Shown: positions 25,219-34,713, counted from the first letter of the stretch. The stretch is DNA of 64,000 nt from Virgisporangium aurantiacum (GCF_016863635.1 NZ_BOPG01000031.1:1-64000); one strand, 5' to 3'. Program-made: numbers and translations. Notes: a model not told the origin generated them from the sequence alone.

Positions 25219-26127
25219 TCAGCGGGCGTTGTCGGCGCGCCAGGTGACGTAGTCGGCCACCGCCGTGGCGATGTCGAAGGTCGGCGTGAAGCCGGTGTCG
25301 CGGGTGAGCCGGGTGATGTCGAGGTGGGGGTCGGCCGTGCCGCCGGGCGGCAGGTCGAGGCGCAGCCCGGGGGTGACCGCCTCGAGGGCGTCCGCGAACT
25401 CGCGATGGGTGACCGGTACGCCGGAGGAGACGTTGTAGGTGTCGTGCGGCAGGGTCGCCGCAGTGGTCAGGAGGGCGATCGCGCGGCCGGCGTCGGGTGC
25501 GTAGCAGCGGTCACCGCCGTCGCCGGCGCGCAACGGCGGCGGCTCGTCGCCGCGGAGCACGGCGCTGACGAACGCCGGGTACGGCATGAACGGCGACTCC
25601 GGGTCGGCGAGCGGTCCCCACACGCTGCCGATCCGCAGCACGACCGGCTCGACGCCGCTGTCCCGCAGGCTGTGGGTGGTGATCGGCTCGACGGCCTTCT
25701 TGAACGCGATGATCAGGATCGGCAGGTCCGCGGTCGGCAGGTCGAGGTCCTCGTGCCAGGGGTTCTCGGACCGGCCGATGTACACGCCGATGCTGCTGGC
25801 GACCGCGAACCGGCGCACGCCCCAGGTGCGCGCGGCGTCCAGGGCGTTGAGCAGGCCGGTGGTGTCCGTGCGGAAGTAGGCGACCGGGTCGTCGCCGGGG
25901 ATGCTGCCGGCGAGGTGGACGATGTCGCTGATGTCGTGGCGGCGGCCGAGGGCGAGGAACGCATCCGAGTCGGTGACGTCGAGGGCCGCCACGGTGACCC
26001 GGCCGGCGAGGAACGACGGGACCTCGGTGCGGCGGTGGGTGGTGACGACGACCTCGTGCCCGAGGTCGACGAGCGCGCGGGCGGTCTGCGCGCCGATCGT
26101 GCCGAGTCCGCCGGTCACGAGGATCAC
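25219..26127 (-). CDS. NAD(P)-dependent epimerase/dehydratase-family protein (extended SDR), catalytic Tyr missing
   Basis: 302 aa. The Rossmann motif GGLGTIG is at residues 6-12, Asp in AALDVTD and the HLAGS segment contact the cofactor, and the catalytic Ser is in ASSIGVYIG. The usual YxxxK is absent: the aligned region reads ILIIAFKKAVEP, with Ile where Tyr is expected and Lys retained. It may therefore be a non-catalytic NAD-binding protein or use another residue. The GTG start overlaps the DHFR-like stop (GTGA). It is the last gene of the minus-strand set FAD oxidoreductase, DHFR-like, SDR. The substrate is unknown. Confidence 0.8.
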   Translation of the reverse strand: MILVTGGLGTIGAQTARALVDLGHEVVVTTHRRTEVPSFLAGRVTVAALDVTDSDAFLALGRRHDISDIVHLAGSIPGDDPVAYFRTDTTGLLNALDAARTWGVRRFAVASSIGVYIGRSENPWHEDLDLPTADLPILIIAFKKAVEPITTHSLRDSGVEPVVLRIGSVWGPLADPESPFMPYPAFVSAVLRGDEPPPLRAGDGGDRCYAPDAGRAIALLTTAATLPHDTYNVSSGVPVTHREFADALEAVTPGLRLDLPPGGTADPHLDITRLTRDTGFTPTFDIATAVADYVTWRADNAR

Positions 26128-26717
26128 TTCGCCACCTCGTAGTGGAGGTGGGTGACGCCGGGGGCCGGCACCGCTTCCACCAGGCGCAGCCGCACGTGCC
26201 CGGGCAGGGACTGGAAGAACGGCCGGCCGCCGCCGAGCAGGATCGGCACCTGGTGCAGGACGACTTCGTCGACGAGCCCGGCCGCCAGTGCCGCGGTCAC
26301 GACGCCGCCGCCCATGAGCGCGACGTCCCTGTCGCCGGCGAGGTCGCGGGCGACGGCGACCGCGTCCTCGATGCCGGTGCCGACGAACGTCTGCCGCTCG
26401 TTGCGCCGCGGCGCCGGGCGGTGGCTGAGCACCACCAGCGGGGCCGTCGGGTGGGGTGCGCCGCCGGTCGCCCAGCCGGAGTCGTCGTAGGTGTTGCGTC
26501 CGGCGAGACTGGCGCCGACGCGGGCGGCCAGGGAGTCGAACAGGCGGGCACTGGGCGCGCTGAGCGTGAACCCGTCGAGGACCGTGCTGGGGGTGTCGCC
26601 GTCGGAGTACCAGTCGAACAGCATCGGCGCGTCGCCGAGCCCGCGCCCGGCACCGGGATCGCGCCCCGTGATGTACCCGTCCACCGAGACCGACAGCGCG
26701 GTCAACACCTTGCTCAT
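26124..26717 (-). CDS. Dihydrofolate reductase-family (RibD C-terminal-like) protein
   Basis: 197 aa. The start MSKVLTALSVSVDGYITG and the GRNTYDDSGW and VALMGGGVVTAALAAGLVDEVVLHQVPILLGGGRPFF segments (each part of the RibD_C/DHFR-like fold) mark the family. These proteins are NADPH-dependent reductases; in actinomycetes most are uncharacterised and not true DHFR or RibD. It overlaps the SDR gene by 4 bp and lies 18 bp after the FAD oxidoreductase, suggesting one operon of redox enzymes. The substrate is unknown. Confidence 0.85.
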   Translation of the reverse strand: MSKVLTALSVSVDGYITGRDPGAGRGLGDAPMLFDWYSDGDTPSTVLDGFTLSAPSARLFDSLAARVGASLAGRNTYDDSGWATGGAPHPTAPLVVLSHRPAPRRNERQTFVGTGIEDAVAVARDLAGDRDVALMGGGVVTAALAAGLVDEVVLHQVPILLGGGRPFFQSLPGHVRLRLVEAVPAPGVTHLHYEVAK

Positions 26718-26735
26718 GTCACTCCTCGTCGATGA

Positions 26736-28049
26736 TCAGATTGCCTGGGGGAAGTCGAAGAACCGGTGCGGGTCGTACGCCGCCTTGACCGCGGCCAGCC
26801 GGGAGTAGTTGCCCGCGTGGTACGCCGCTGCCCACCCGTCGAGGGCGGGGTCGGGGAAGTTGGGGTAGACGCGTCCGGACCCGGCGGAGTGCGCGGTCGA
26901 CCAGGACCGGTCGACCCAGGCGTCGTCGGCCGCGCCGATGTGCTCCAGCAGGAAGCGTTCGCCGCGGTGGGCGAACGCGGTGGCGTCCGCGGCGACCCGG
27001 TTGTAGGCCCCGGCCATCGCGGTGAACGCGAGTTGCCGCGCGCCCGTGCCGCGGGGGGCGCCCAGCTCGGTCAGGAGCGGGGCGAGGGTGCCGTCGGCGA
27101 TCGGGTGGGAGAAGAACTCCGACCGGTTCCGCAGGGCACCTGCCGTTGCGTCCCGCGGGTCGGTGAAACTGCTCTTCAGGTCGCCGAACGGGAGGCCGGC
27201 ACGGACGTCGACCGTGGGCGAGCCACCGGCCCGGTCGAGGAACTGGCGCAGCAGGTCCCGGGTGGGTCCCTCGGCGAGAACGGCCGCGCCGAAGAGGGTG
27301 GCCCGCGTCGGTGCCCCGGGCTCCGACACCAGGGTGAGGTTGAGGGTGAGTTCGTCGGGTGCGTCCGGCGCCCACGACTGCCAGGCCGCGACCGGTTCGC
27401 CGGACCCGATGGTCGACCAGTGCGCCTCGACGCGGGTGGTCACCGGCTCCGCGACGGTGGCGAACCGGAGCGACGTGACCACGCCGAACTGGCCGCCGCC
27501 CGCGCCCCGCAGCGCCCAGAACAGGTCGGGTTCGCGGACGTCGTCGCAGTCCACGACGCTGCCGTCGGCGAGGACGACCCGGGCGCCGACCAGGCGGTCG
27601 CAGGTGAGCCCGTGCACGCGTCCGAGCAGACCGATCCCGCCACCGAGGGTCAGGCCGGCGATGCCGACGGTGGGACCGCACCCGGCCGGCAGGGTCCGGC
27701 CGGCGGCGTGCAGCGCCGCGTACACCTGCGCCAGGCGGGCGCCGGCGCCGATCGTGGCGGTCCCGTCGGCGCCGACGGAGACGCGGTCGAGGCCGGACAT
27801 GTCGAGGACGATCCCGTCCGTGGCCGACCGGCCGGCGAAGCAGTGCCCGCCGCCACGGGCGACGAGGCGGTCACCGGTGGCGGCCGCGTACCTCGTGGCG
27901 CCGACGACGTCGGAGACCGAGCGGCAGGCCACCACGAGCCGGGGCCGTATGTCCGGGAAGGCGGGACCGCGGACCGCGTCGTAGCCCGGCGAGTCGGGAC
28001 CGAACAGCTCGCCGTCGAGCGAGTCGCGGAGTCTGGCCAGGTCGTGCAC
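26736..28049 (-). CDS. FAD-linked (BBE-type) oxidoreductase
   Basis: 437 aa. The FAD-binding PCMH domain has the flavinylation His69 in RGGGHCFAG. The C-terminal BBE domain has RVYPNFPDPALDGWAAAYHAGN (read as NFPDP...YHAGNYSRL) and ends in YDPHRFFDFPQ. The family oxidises alcohols, sugars or alkaloid-like amines with covalently bound FAD. Bicovalent members have a Cys in a CPTVG motif; here the segment is PAGCGPTVG with Cys124 one position early, so the second covalent bond is uncertain. The start is GTG. Together with the DHFR-like and SDR genes downstream it may form a small-molecule oxidation/reduction operon; the AraC regulator 53 bp upstream is a candidate controller. Confidence 0.86.
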   Translation of the reverse strand: MHDLARLRDSLDGELFGPDSPGYDAVRGPAFPDIRPRLVVACRSVSDVVGATRYAAATGDRLVARGGGHCFAGRSATDGIVLDMSGLDRVSVGADGTATIGAGARLAQVYAALHAAGRTLPAGCGPTVGIAGLTLGGGIGLLGRVHGLTCDRLVGARVVLADGSVVDCDDVREPDLFWALRGAGGGQFGVVTSLRFATVAEPVTTRVEAHWSTIGSGEPVAAWQSWAPDAPDELTLNLTLVSEPGAPTRATLFGAAVLAEGPTRDLLRQFLDRAGGSPTVDVRAGLPFGDLKSSFTDPRDATAGALRNRSEFFSHPIADGTLAPLLTELGAPRGTGARQLAFTAMAGAYNRVAADATAFAHRGERFLLEHIGAADDAWVDRSWSTAHSAGSGRVYPNFPDPALDGWAAAYHAGNYSRLAAVKAAYDPHRFFDFPQAI

Positions 28050-28102
28050 GGGTCGAAGCTACGGCCGGCGGGCCGGCCGGTCTTGAACAAAACGCGCACG
28101 GG

Positions 28103-28933
28103 TCAGCTCCGCAGCGGCGGCCTGTTCCGGGTGGCGAGGAACGGCCGGTAGGACGCGGAGTGCTCGTGGCCGCAGGCGCACCGGTCGAGGTCGCCGCCGA
28201 GAAGTTGACGCGGGGTGAGGCCGGTCAGGCGCAGACATTCCCGGCCGAGGTGGGCCTGATCGGCGTACCCCACGTCGACCGCGAGTCCCGCCATGCCGTC
28301 GGCACCGCGCCGACCGGTGGCCACCGCGCCGGCCTGAGCCAGCGCGAGAAACCCCTGGAACCGCAGCGTCCGCTGGAGAACCTTCGGGCCGATGCCGACC
28401 GCGTGGAGACAGCGACGGCGCAGTTGACTCGGCGAGAGCGCCAGGTGGGCGGCCAGGCCGTCGATATTGACCGGTTGCCAGGGCATCAGCGCCCGCACGG
28501 CCTCGCCCACCACCGGATCCACGCCGGCACGCCGGAACTCCCGCACGAGGTGGGCCTGGAGGAACGCCAGCGCCCGCTCGGGCGTTCCGGCCCGGGCCAT
28601 CGCCTCCAGCAGGCGGTCGACCAGGCCGCCCCACAGGTCCGCCAGGCCCACGTGCTGGTCGACGAGGTCGTCGAGCACCGCCGGCAGGGGCGGCGCGGCG
28701 CCGGGATGGAACCGCACACCCACGACGGTGGTGCGCGCCGGGATCACCTCGATCTTCGGACCGGTCAGCGGACCGACCAGCTGCGGACGGCCACCGACCG
28801 GGAAATGGAGCTCGACCCCGCCGGTGGGCAGGTGACGTTGCACGTACGCCGCGTCACCGGTGCGCTGGATCCAGACAGTGCGCACCACCCCCGACAATTG
28901 CGGCACCGGCGGGCGCTCGAGGTAGGACTCCAT
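28103..28933 (-). CDS. AraC-family transcriptional regulator
   Basis: 276 aa from the ATG at 28933; an ATG at 28942 is also possible, but GAGG lies 9 nt before the inner one and too close to the outer one. The N-terminal DUF6597-like sensor region has LPTGGVELHFPVGG and GVRFHPGAAPP. The C-terminal double helix-turn-helix includes GLAAHLALSPSQLRRRCLHAVG and VDVGYADQAHLGRECLRLTGLTPRQL. The gene lies just upstream, on the same strand, of the redox operon, which is its most likely target. The effector is unknown. Confidence 0.88.
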   Translation of the reverse strand: MESYLERPPVPQLSGVVRTVWIQRTGDAAYVQRHLPTGGVELHFPVGGRPQLVGPLTGPKIEVIPARTTVVGVRFHPGAAPPLPAVLDDLVDQHVGLADLWGGLVDRLLEAMARAGTPERALAFLQAHLVREFRRAGVDPVVGEAVRALMPWQPVNIDGLAAHLALSPSQLRRRCLHAVGIGPKVLQRTLRFQGFLALAQAGAVATGRRGADGMAGLAVDVGYADQAHLGRECLRLTGLTPRQLLGGDLDRCACGHEHSASYRPFLATRNRPPLRS

Positions 28934-28975
28934 CGGGATCATCCTCGCACCCGGGCGGGCCGACCGGCCGACGCG

Positions 28976-31060
28976 TCAGCAGAGCAGGCGGGCGTCGGCC
29001 CAGTCGGCGTGGTCGTAGGTGGTGCCGTCGGCGGTGTTGGCGGTGACCAGGTGCAGCGTGGTGCGTCCGGTGACGTCGACGTCGACCGCCACCGGGGTCG
29101 TCGACGTCACGGTCGGGCTGGTGTAGAGCGTCACCCCGTCGGCGACGACGGAGAACACCACGGTGCCACGGTTGGCGGTCTCGGCGTCGATGCCGGCGAC
29201 GGCGGTGAACCGGGTGCAGGCTCCGTCGAGCGCGACGGCGACATCGCTGGCCGCGTGCGTCCCGATGCCCTTGGGGTAGTGGACGCCGTTGACGGTGATG
29301 ACGCTGCCGTCCTCGGCGGGCCGCTCGCCGTTGGACCGGTCGCGTTCGGCCGGGCCGAAATAGCTGACCGCTGACGCCCACGTGCGGTCGCTGACCGACG
29401 AGCCGGTGCCGGCCGCGCCGCAGGTCAGCGTCGGCGAGCCCCAGTCGGCGTGGTCGGAGGTGATGCCGTTGGTGCGGCCGTCGGTCACCCGCAGTTCGAG
29501 CGTCGTGTATCCCGCCGTACCCACGGTGATCCTGGTCGGCGCCTGGCCACCGGTCTTGACGTCGGAGTAGGCGAGCAACCGCCCGTCGCCGTAGACCTGG
29601 AACCGGACCGACCCGGCCGTACCGGACTCGGCGTCGACGCCGACCTGCGTGGTGAAGGTCCGGCAGGCCCGGCCCAGGTACACGTGGACGGCCGAGTCGG
29701 CGTGCGCGCCGATCCCCTTGGCGAACGACGTGGTGCCGATCTTCAGCGGGACGCCGTCGCCGGCGGCGGTGGTGTTGTTGGACTCGTCGCGCTCGGCCGG
29801 CCCGTACCCGTTCGACGAGGCGAGCCAGGGCAGGTCGCTCACCTGGTGGGTCCCGGCGGCCGGCGGGGCGGCCAGGGCGCCCGACCGCGAGACGCGGTAC
29901 ATCGCCGCGCCGTGCGACGGGACCGACGCGCTGATCGCGCCGGTGGAGGTCGACGTGGCACCGGTCCACAGGTCGCGGAGCCCGTACGCGCTGGATCCGC
30001 CGAGGCCGAGCGCGGCGGCCGAGGTGCTCACGGTGGCGGTCGCGGCGCCCCGGTTCAACAGCACGACGGCCACCGAGCCGTCGCTCATCGGCTTGGCCCA
30101 CACCTCGGCGTCGCCGGCGTCGGCGATCTTGCGGCCCTGCGAGCCGCCCCAGTCCTGGTTGACCGCGATCACGTCGGCGTTGCGCAGCACCGACAGCGTG
30201 GCGGCGGGCACCGAGCGGAGGTCGTTGCCGAGGATCAGCGGCGCGGCGAGCACCGACCAGAGCGAGAAGTGCGCCGCGTTCTCGGTCGCCGTGAGCGAGC
30301 CGTTGCCGACCTCGAGCATGTCCGGGTCGTTGTAGTAGCCCTTGCGGGCGAACGCTTCCAGCCCCACCTGCTGGTCGAGCAGCGACACGACGCTCGCCCA
30401 GGAGGCGCTGATGTCGCCGGTGGTGCGCCACAGGCTGCCGCCGACGTTGGGACCGAAGACCCACGGGTCCTCGCGCCCCCAGTTGCAGATGCTGTAGACG
30501 ATGTGGCGGCCGGTCGCCTTCAGCGCGTCACCCATCGCCTTGTACCGCTCGAGGGCGGGCCGGCCCGGGTTGCCGCAGTTGTCGTACTTGAGCAGGTCGA
30601 TTCCCCAGGACGCCCAGGTCTGCGCGTCGACCACCTCGTGGTCGAGGCTGGCGGGCAGGCCCTGGCACGTGTTGTTGCCGGCCGAGGAGTAGATGCCGAG
30701 CTTGAGGCCGCGGGCGTGTACGTAGTCGGCGAGGGCCTTGATGCCGCCGGGGAACCGGGTCGGGTGCGGTTGCAGGCGGCCCTGCGCGTCGCGGGTCGAG
30801 GCCATCCAACAGTCGTCGATGTTGACGTAGGTGTAGCCGGACTCGCGCAGGCCGGTGCTGACGATGGCGTCGGCGGTGGCTTTGATCAGGTTCTCGTCGA
30901 TGTTGCAGCCGAACTTGTTCCAGCTGTTCCAGCCCATCACCGGTGCGGAGATCGGCCCGGGTGCGGGCGTCGCCGACGCGACGGCGGGCGCTGTAGGCCC
31001 CACGACGATGACGAACGCCGCGGCCACGCCCAGCATGGTCAGCACGGATCGGATTTTCAT
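28976..31060 (-). CDS. Secreted alpha-galactosidase, GH27, with two C-terminal NPCBM domains
   Basis: 694 aa. A signal peptide (1 to about 35) is followed by the GH27 barrel starting at APVMGWNSWNKFGC. The nucleophile is Asp160 in LLKYDNCGN and the acid/base Asp247 in YYNDPDML. A C-terminal beta domain follows, then two tandem NPCBM carbohydrate-binding modules (about 400-545 and 550-694), each ending with a DHADWG/DHADWA motif. It would release terminal alpha-galactose from galactomannans or raffinose-type sugars outside the cell. The ATG at 31060 follows a purine-rich GGGGGC. It is divergent from the SARP gene, and the palindrome TAGATATCTA (31095-31104) lies in the shared upstream region. 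Confidence 0.92.
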   Translation of the reverse strand: MKIRSVLTMLGVAAAFVIVVGPTAPAVASATPAPGPISAPVMGWNSWNKFGCNIDENLIKATADAIVSTGLRESGYTYVNIDDCWMASTRDAQGRLQPHPTRFPGGIKALADYVHARGLKLGIYSSAGNNTCQGLPASLDHEVVDAQTWASWGIDLLKYDNCGNPGRPALERYKAMGDALKATGRHIVYSICNWGREDPWVFGPNVGGSLWRTTGDISASWASVVSLLDQQVGLEAFARKGYYNDPDMLEVGNGSLTATENAAHFSLWSVLAAPLILGNDLRSVPAATLSVLRNADVIAVNQDWGGSQGRKIADAGDAEVWAKPMSDGSVAVVLLNRGAATATVSTSAAALGLGGSSAYGLRDLWTGATSTSTGAISASVPSHGAAMYRVSRSGALAAPPAAGTHQVSDLPWLASSNGYGPAERDESNNTTAAGDGVPLKIGTTSFAKGIGAHADSAVHVYLGRACRTFTTQVGVDAESGTAGSVRFQVYGDGRLLAYSDVKTGGQAPTRITVGTAGYTTLELRVTDGRTNGITSDHADWGSPTLTCGAAGTGSSVSDRTWASAVSYFGPAERDRSNGERPAEDGSVITVNGVHYPKGIGTHAASDVAVALDGACTRFTAVAGIDAETANRGTVVFSVVADGVTLYTSPTVTSTTPVAVDVDVTGRTTLHLVTANTADGTTYDHADWADARLLC

Positions 31061-31094
31061 GCGAGCCCCCGTAGGCAAAGCCGATCGACCGTTC

Positions 31095-31104
31095 TAGATA
31101 TCTA
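31095..31104. promoter_or_regulatory. Perfect 10-bp palindrome between alpha-galactosidase and SARP genes
   Basis: TAGATATCTA is an AT-rich perfect palindrome in an otherwise GC-rich 87-bp divergent intergenic region. It may be an operator for either gene; its shortness makes chance possible. Confidence 0.35.
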
Positions 31105-31135
31105 CCGTTGATCCCGTGGCGGCGCAAGGGGCCCT

Positions 31136-31141
31136 TACCAT
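31136..31141 (+). promoter_or_regulatory. Candidate -10 box for leaderless SARP gene
   Basis: TACCAT fits TANNNT and ends 6 nt before the GTG at 31148; there is no ribosome-binding site, as expected for a leaderless transcript. Confidence 0.4.
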
Positions 31142-31147
31142 GAAACG

Positions 31148-33874
31148 GTGACCTTCGAGGTCCTCGGCCCCGTGCGGATGTGGGCGGCGGGCCGGCCGGT
31201 CGACCTGGGTCCGGCGAAGCAGCGAACGGTTCTGGCGGCGCTTCTCGTCGACGCCGGCGAGGTGGTCGCCACGTCGACGCTGATCCGGCGGGTGTGGGGC
31301 GAGGACCCGCCGGCCGGTGCGCGCAGCGGGTTGTACAGCTACGTGACGCGGCTGCGGCGGGTGCTGCGAAAGGCCGCAGGCGCGGATCCGGGCGCGGACC
31401 CGCCGGTCGCGCTGGAGCACGTGCCGGGCGGGTACCGCATCGACGTCGACGCCGCCCACCTCGACCTGCTCCGGTTCCGGCACCTGGCCGACCACGCCCG
31501 CCGGCCCGAAACCGACGACGAGCGCCGCTGCGCCGCACTGGACGAGGCGATCCGGCTCTGGCGGGGCGAGGCGCTGGCCGACGCGACCGGCGAGTGGGCG
31601 GCCCGCACCCGGGACGCGCTCACCCAGCAGCGGCTGGAGGTGACAGTGCAGTGGGCGCGGTCGCACCTGCGGCTCGGCCGCGCGTCGACCGTCATCGGTC
31701 CGCTGCGGGAGGCGTCGGCCCGGCACCCGCTCGTGGAGCCGCTGGCGGCCCTGCTGATCGAGGCGCTGTGCGCCGACGACCGCTCGGCGGAGGCGCTCGA
31801 CGAGTACGCCAAGGTCCGGGGCCGGCTCGCCGCCGAACTCGGTGTGGAGCCCGGGTTCGAGCTGCGCCGCCTGCACGGGTCGATCCTTCATCGCGTTCCG
31901 GCCGCGCCGACCCCCGCGCAACTGCCGCTGGACGTGCACGGCTTCACCGGCCGGCGCGGCCATCTCGCGGAGCTCGACGCCATCCTCGCCACCGGCGGCG
32001 CGCAGCCGACCGCCGTGCTCGTCGTCGCGCTGTGGGGGACCGCCGGCGTCGGGAAGACCGCGCTCGCCGTGCACTGGGCGCACCGGATCGCCGGCCGGTT
32101 CGCGGACGGGCAGCTGTACCTGAACCTGCGCGGGTTCGACCCGTCCGGCGCACCGATGACGCCCGCCGAGGCGGTGCGCCGGCTGCTGGACGCGTTCGGC
32201 GTGCGGCCGGAGGACCGCCCGGTCGACCCGGACTCACAGGTCGACCTGTACCGCAGCCTGGTCGCGGACAAGCGGGTGCTGGTCGTGCTCGACAACGCGG
32301 CCACCGTCGACCAGGTCCGGCCGCTGCTGCCCGGGTCGCCCGGCTCGGTCGTGGTGGTCACCGGCCGCAACCACCTCAGCGGCCTGGTCACCGTCGAGGG
32401 CGCGCACCCGCTCACGCTCGGCCTGCTCGGTGCCGAGGAGGCCCGCCAGTTGCTGGGCGCGCGCGTCGGCGCCGCCCTGATCGCCGCCGAGCCGTCGGCC
32501 GTCGACGAGATCGTCGACCGGTGCGCGGGACTGCCGCTCGCGTTGGCAGTCGTGGCGGCGCGGGCGGCGGCGCAACCGGCGTCCGATCTCACCGGCCTCG
32601 CGGCGCAGCTGCGCGGTGACGGCCTCGGCGCGTTCGGGGACGCCGACCCCGTCGCCGACGTGCGGGCGGTGTTCTCGTGGTCGTACCGGACGCTGAGCGC
32701 CCCGGCGGCGGACCTGTTCCGCCTGCTCGCGCTGCACCCGGGTCCGGACGTCGGCGTCGGGGCGGCGGCCAGCCTGGCCGGCGTTCCGGCGGCGGCGGCC
32801 CGGGCGGCGCTTGGTGAACTGGTGCGGGCCAACCTCGTCGACGAACCCGGGCCCGGCCGGTACGCGTCGCACGATCTGCTGCGGGCGTACGCGGCCGAGC
32901 TCGCGCGGCAGCACGACACGGCCGACGAGCGGCGGGCGGCGCTGTGCCGCGTGCTCGACCACTACCTCAACACCGGCTGCGCCGCCGCCCGCGCGGTCAA
33001 CCCGCACCGCGACCCGATCACCGTCGCGCCGGTCCGTCCCGGCGTCGTGGTCGCGCCGATCACCGGGAAGGAGCAGGCGCTGGCGTGGTTCACCGCCGAG
33101 CACGCGGTGCTCGTCGCCGCCGTGTCGGCCGCCGCCGACGCCGACTGCGACGTCTACGCCTGGCAACTGGCGTGGACGCTGGCCAGCTTCCTCGACTACC
33201 GGACGTACTGGCAGGAGCTGGCCGACACCCACCGCGTCGGGCTGGCGGCCGCCGTTCGCCTGGCCGACGTCCCCGGGCAGGCGTACACCCACCGCATCCT
33301 CGGCCGGGCCTGGACCCGGCTCGGCCGCCACGACGCCGCCGAGGAGCACTACCGCCGGGCGTTGACGCTGTGCGGTCAGCTCGCCGACCACGTCGGCCGG
33401 GCGCACACGCACCTCAACCTCGCCTGGCTGAGCGAACAGCGGCGGAACCACCCCGACGCGCTCCGGCACGCCCGGGACGCGCTCGACCTCTACCGGACGG
33501 CCGACCACCGGGCCGGACAGGCCAGCGCGCTGAACCAGATCGGGTGGTACCACGCCCAGCTCGGCGATCACGCGTCCGCGATCATCCACTGCGACGAGGC
33601 CCTGCGCCTGCAACGCGCGACCGGCAACCGGTACGGGCAGGCCAGCACCTGGCACAGCCTCGGCTACGCGCACCACCAGCTGGGCGACCACGAGCGGGCC
33701 GCCGCGAGCTACCGCCACGCCATCGACCTGCACCGCGAGAACGGCGACCGGTACCGCGAGGCCGAGACGCTGGCCCGGCTCGCCGACACCTGCCGGGCGG
33801 CGGGCGATCCGGCGGGCGCCCGGGACGCCAGCCGGCGGGCGGCGGCGATCCGCGACCAGATCAGCGCGTGTTGA
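31148..33874 (+). CDS. AfsR/SARP-family regulator with BTAD, NB-ARC and TPR domains
   Basis: 908 aa. An OmpR-like winged helix (about 1-95, FEVLGPVRMWAAGRPVDLG, KQRTVLAALL) and the BTAD domain (about 100-245, ending GVEPGFELRRLHGSIL) form a SARP. An NB-ARC ATPase follows, with Walker A GTAGVGKTALA near residues 297-307 and LVVLDNAATVDQV. The C-terminal third is TPR repeats (for example AHTHLNLAWLSEQRRN, ASALNQIGWYHAQLGDH). AfsR-like proteins integrate signals and activate secondary-metabolite or morphogenesis genes. The GTG follows TACCAT by 6 nt (leaderless). It is divergent from the alpha-galactosidase gene; its targets are unknown. Confidence 0.93.
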   Translation: MTFEVLGPVRMWAAGRPVDLGPAKQRTVLAALLVDAGEVVATSTLIRRVWGEDPPAGARSGLYSYVTRLRRVLRKAAGADPGADPPVALEHVPGGYRIDVDAAHLDLLRFRHLADHARRPETDDERRCAALDEAIRLWRGEALADATGEWAARTRDALTQQRLEVTVQWARSHLRLGRASTVIGPLREASARHPLVEPLAALLIEALCADDRSAEALDEYAKVRGRLAAELGVEPGFELRRLHGSILHRVPAAPTPAQLPLDVHGFTGRRGHLAELDAILATGGAQPTAVLVVALWGTAGVGKTALAVHWAHRIAGRFADGQLYLNLRGFDPSGAPMTPAEAVRRLLDAFGVRPEDRPVDPDSQVDLYRSLVADKRVLVVLDNAATVDQVRPLLPGSPGSVVVVTGRNHLSGLVTVEGAHPLTLGLLGAEEARQLLGARVGAALIAAEPSAVDEIVDRCAGLPLALAVVAARAAAQPASDLTGLAAQLRGDGLGAFGDADPVADVRAVFSWSYRTLSAPAADLFRLLALHPGPDVGVGAAASLAGVPAAAARAALGELVRANLVDEPGPGRYASHDLLRAYAAELARQHDTADERRAALCRVLDHYLNTGCAAARAVNPHRDPITVAPVRPGVVVAPITGKEQALAWFTAEHAVLVAAVSAAADADCDVYAWQLAWTLASFLDYRTYWQELADTHRVGLAAAVRLADVPGQAYTHRILGRAWTRLGRHDAAEEHYRRALTLCGQLADHVGRAHTHLNLAWLSEQRRNHPDALRHARDALDLYRTADHRAGQASALNQIGWYHAQLGDHASAIIHCDEALRLQRATGNRYGQASTWHSLGYAHHQLGDHERAAASYRHAIDLHRENGDRYREAETLARLADTCRAAGDPAGARDASRRAAAIRDQISAC

Positions 33875-33906
33875 AAGTCACCTCTCTCCTATCGGATAAA
33901 TAGGCT

Positions 33907-33912
33907 TAACCT
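33907..33912 (+). promoter_or_regulatory. Candidate -10 box for leaderless DUF1684 gene
   Basis: TAACCT fits TANNNT and ends 6 nt before the ATG at 33919, in a locally AT-rich stretch (33875-33912). It selects that ATG over the adjacent GTG at 33916. Confidence 0.45.
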
Positions 33913-33918
33913 CGGGTG

Positions 33919-34713
33919 ATGGACCCGCAGCAGTGGAAGCAGTGGCATGCCGAACACGAACGCAGGCTGGCCGACCCGCACGGCTTCCTGGCCGTTACGA
34001 GCCTGAACTTCCTCACCGACGAGCCGCAACGCTTCGCCGACGCACCCGGCTCGTGGTCGACCGGCCCCGACGGCGTCGTCGTCGACCTGGCCGAGGGCGA
34101 GACGCTCACCGTCGACGGGGCGACCGTCACCGGGCGGTACTCGTTCGGCGTTCTCGCGGAGCGCACCGGGATCGACGCAGTCTCCGGTGACGCCGTGATC
34201 GAGGTGGCCAAGCGCGGCGGCTTCGACATCGTCCGGCCGCGGCATCCCGACCACCCGTTGCGGACGCGGTTCCGCGGCGTGCCGGCGTACGAGCCGACCG
34301 CGGCGTGGGTGGTCGCCGGCCGGTACGTGCCGTCCGGGACCCCGCGCCAGGTCACCGTCGGTGCGGCGGTGGAGGGGCTGGAGCACGTCTACGAGTCGCC
34401 GGGCCGGGTGGAGTTCGAGGTGCGCGGGACGCCGTTGGCGCTGACCGTCTTCAACGGCCGGGCGCCCGGGGAGCTGTTCGCGTTGTTCACCGACGAGACG
34501 TCCGGCGTCACCACGTACGCGGCCAACCGCAGCCTGGCCATCGACCCACCCGACGCCGACGGCGTGGTCGTGCTCGACTTCAACCGGGCGACCAACCTCC
34601 CCTGCGCCTACACCGAGTTCGCGACCTGCCCGCTGCCGCCGCCCGAGAACCGGCTGCCGGTCGCCGTCGAGGCAGGCGAAAAGATCCCGTACGAGCACCT
34701 GGCCGTCGCATGA
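33919..34713 (+). CDS. DUF1684 domain protein
   Basis: 264 aa, soluble. The beginning QQWKQWHAEHERRLADPHGFLAV and the later GRAPGELFALFTDETSGVTTYAANRSL and LDFNRATNLPCAYTEFATCPLPPPENRLPVAVEAGEK (in parts) are characteristic of DUF1684. The biochemical function of this family is not established. It leads an operon with two luciferase-like flavin monooxygenases, so it may process or bind their substrate or product. A leaderless start at 33919 is supported by TAACCT 6 nt upstream. Its stop overlaps a 27-codon open frame that bridges to the next gene. Confidence 0.82.
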   Translation: MDPQQWKQWHAEHERRLADPHGFLAVTSLNFLTDEPQRFADAPGSWSTGPDGVVVDLAEGETLTVDGATVTGRYSFGVLAERTGIDAVSGDAVIEVAKRGGFDIVRPRHPDHPLRTRFRGVPAYEPTAAWVVAGRYVPSGTPRQVTVGAAVEGLEHVYESPGRVEFEVRGTPLALTVFNGRAPGELFALFTDETSGVTTYAANRSLAIDPPDADGVVVLDFNRATNLPCAYTEFATCPLPPPENRLPVAVEAGEKIPYEHLAVA

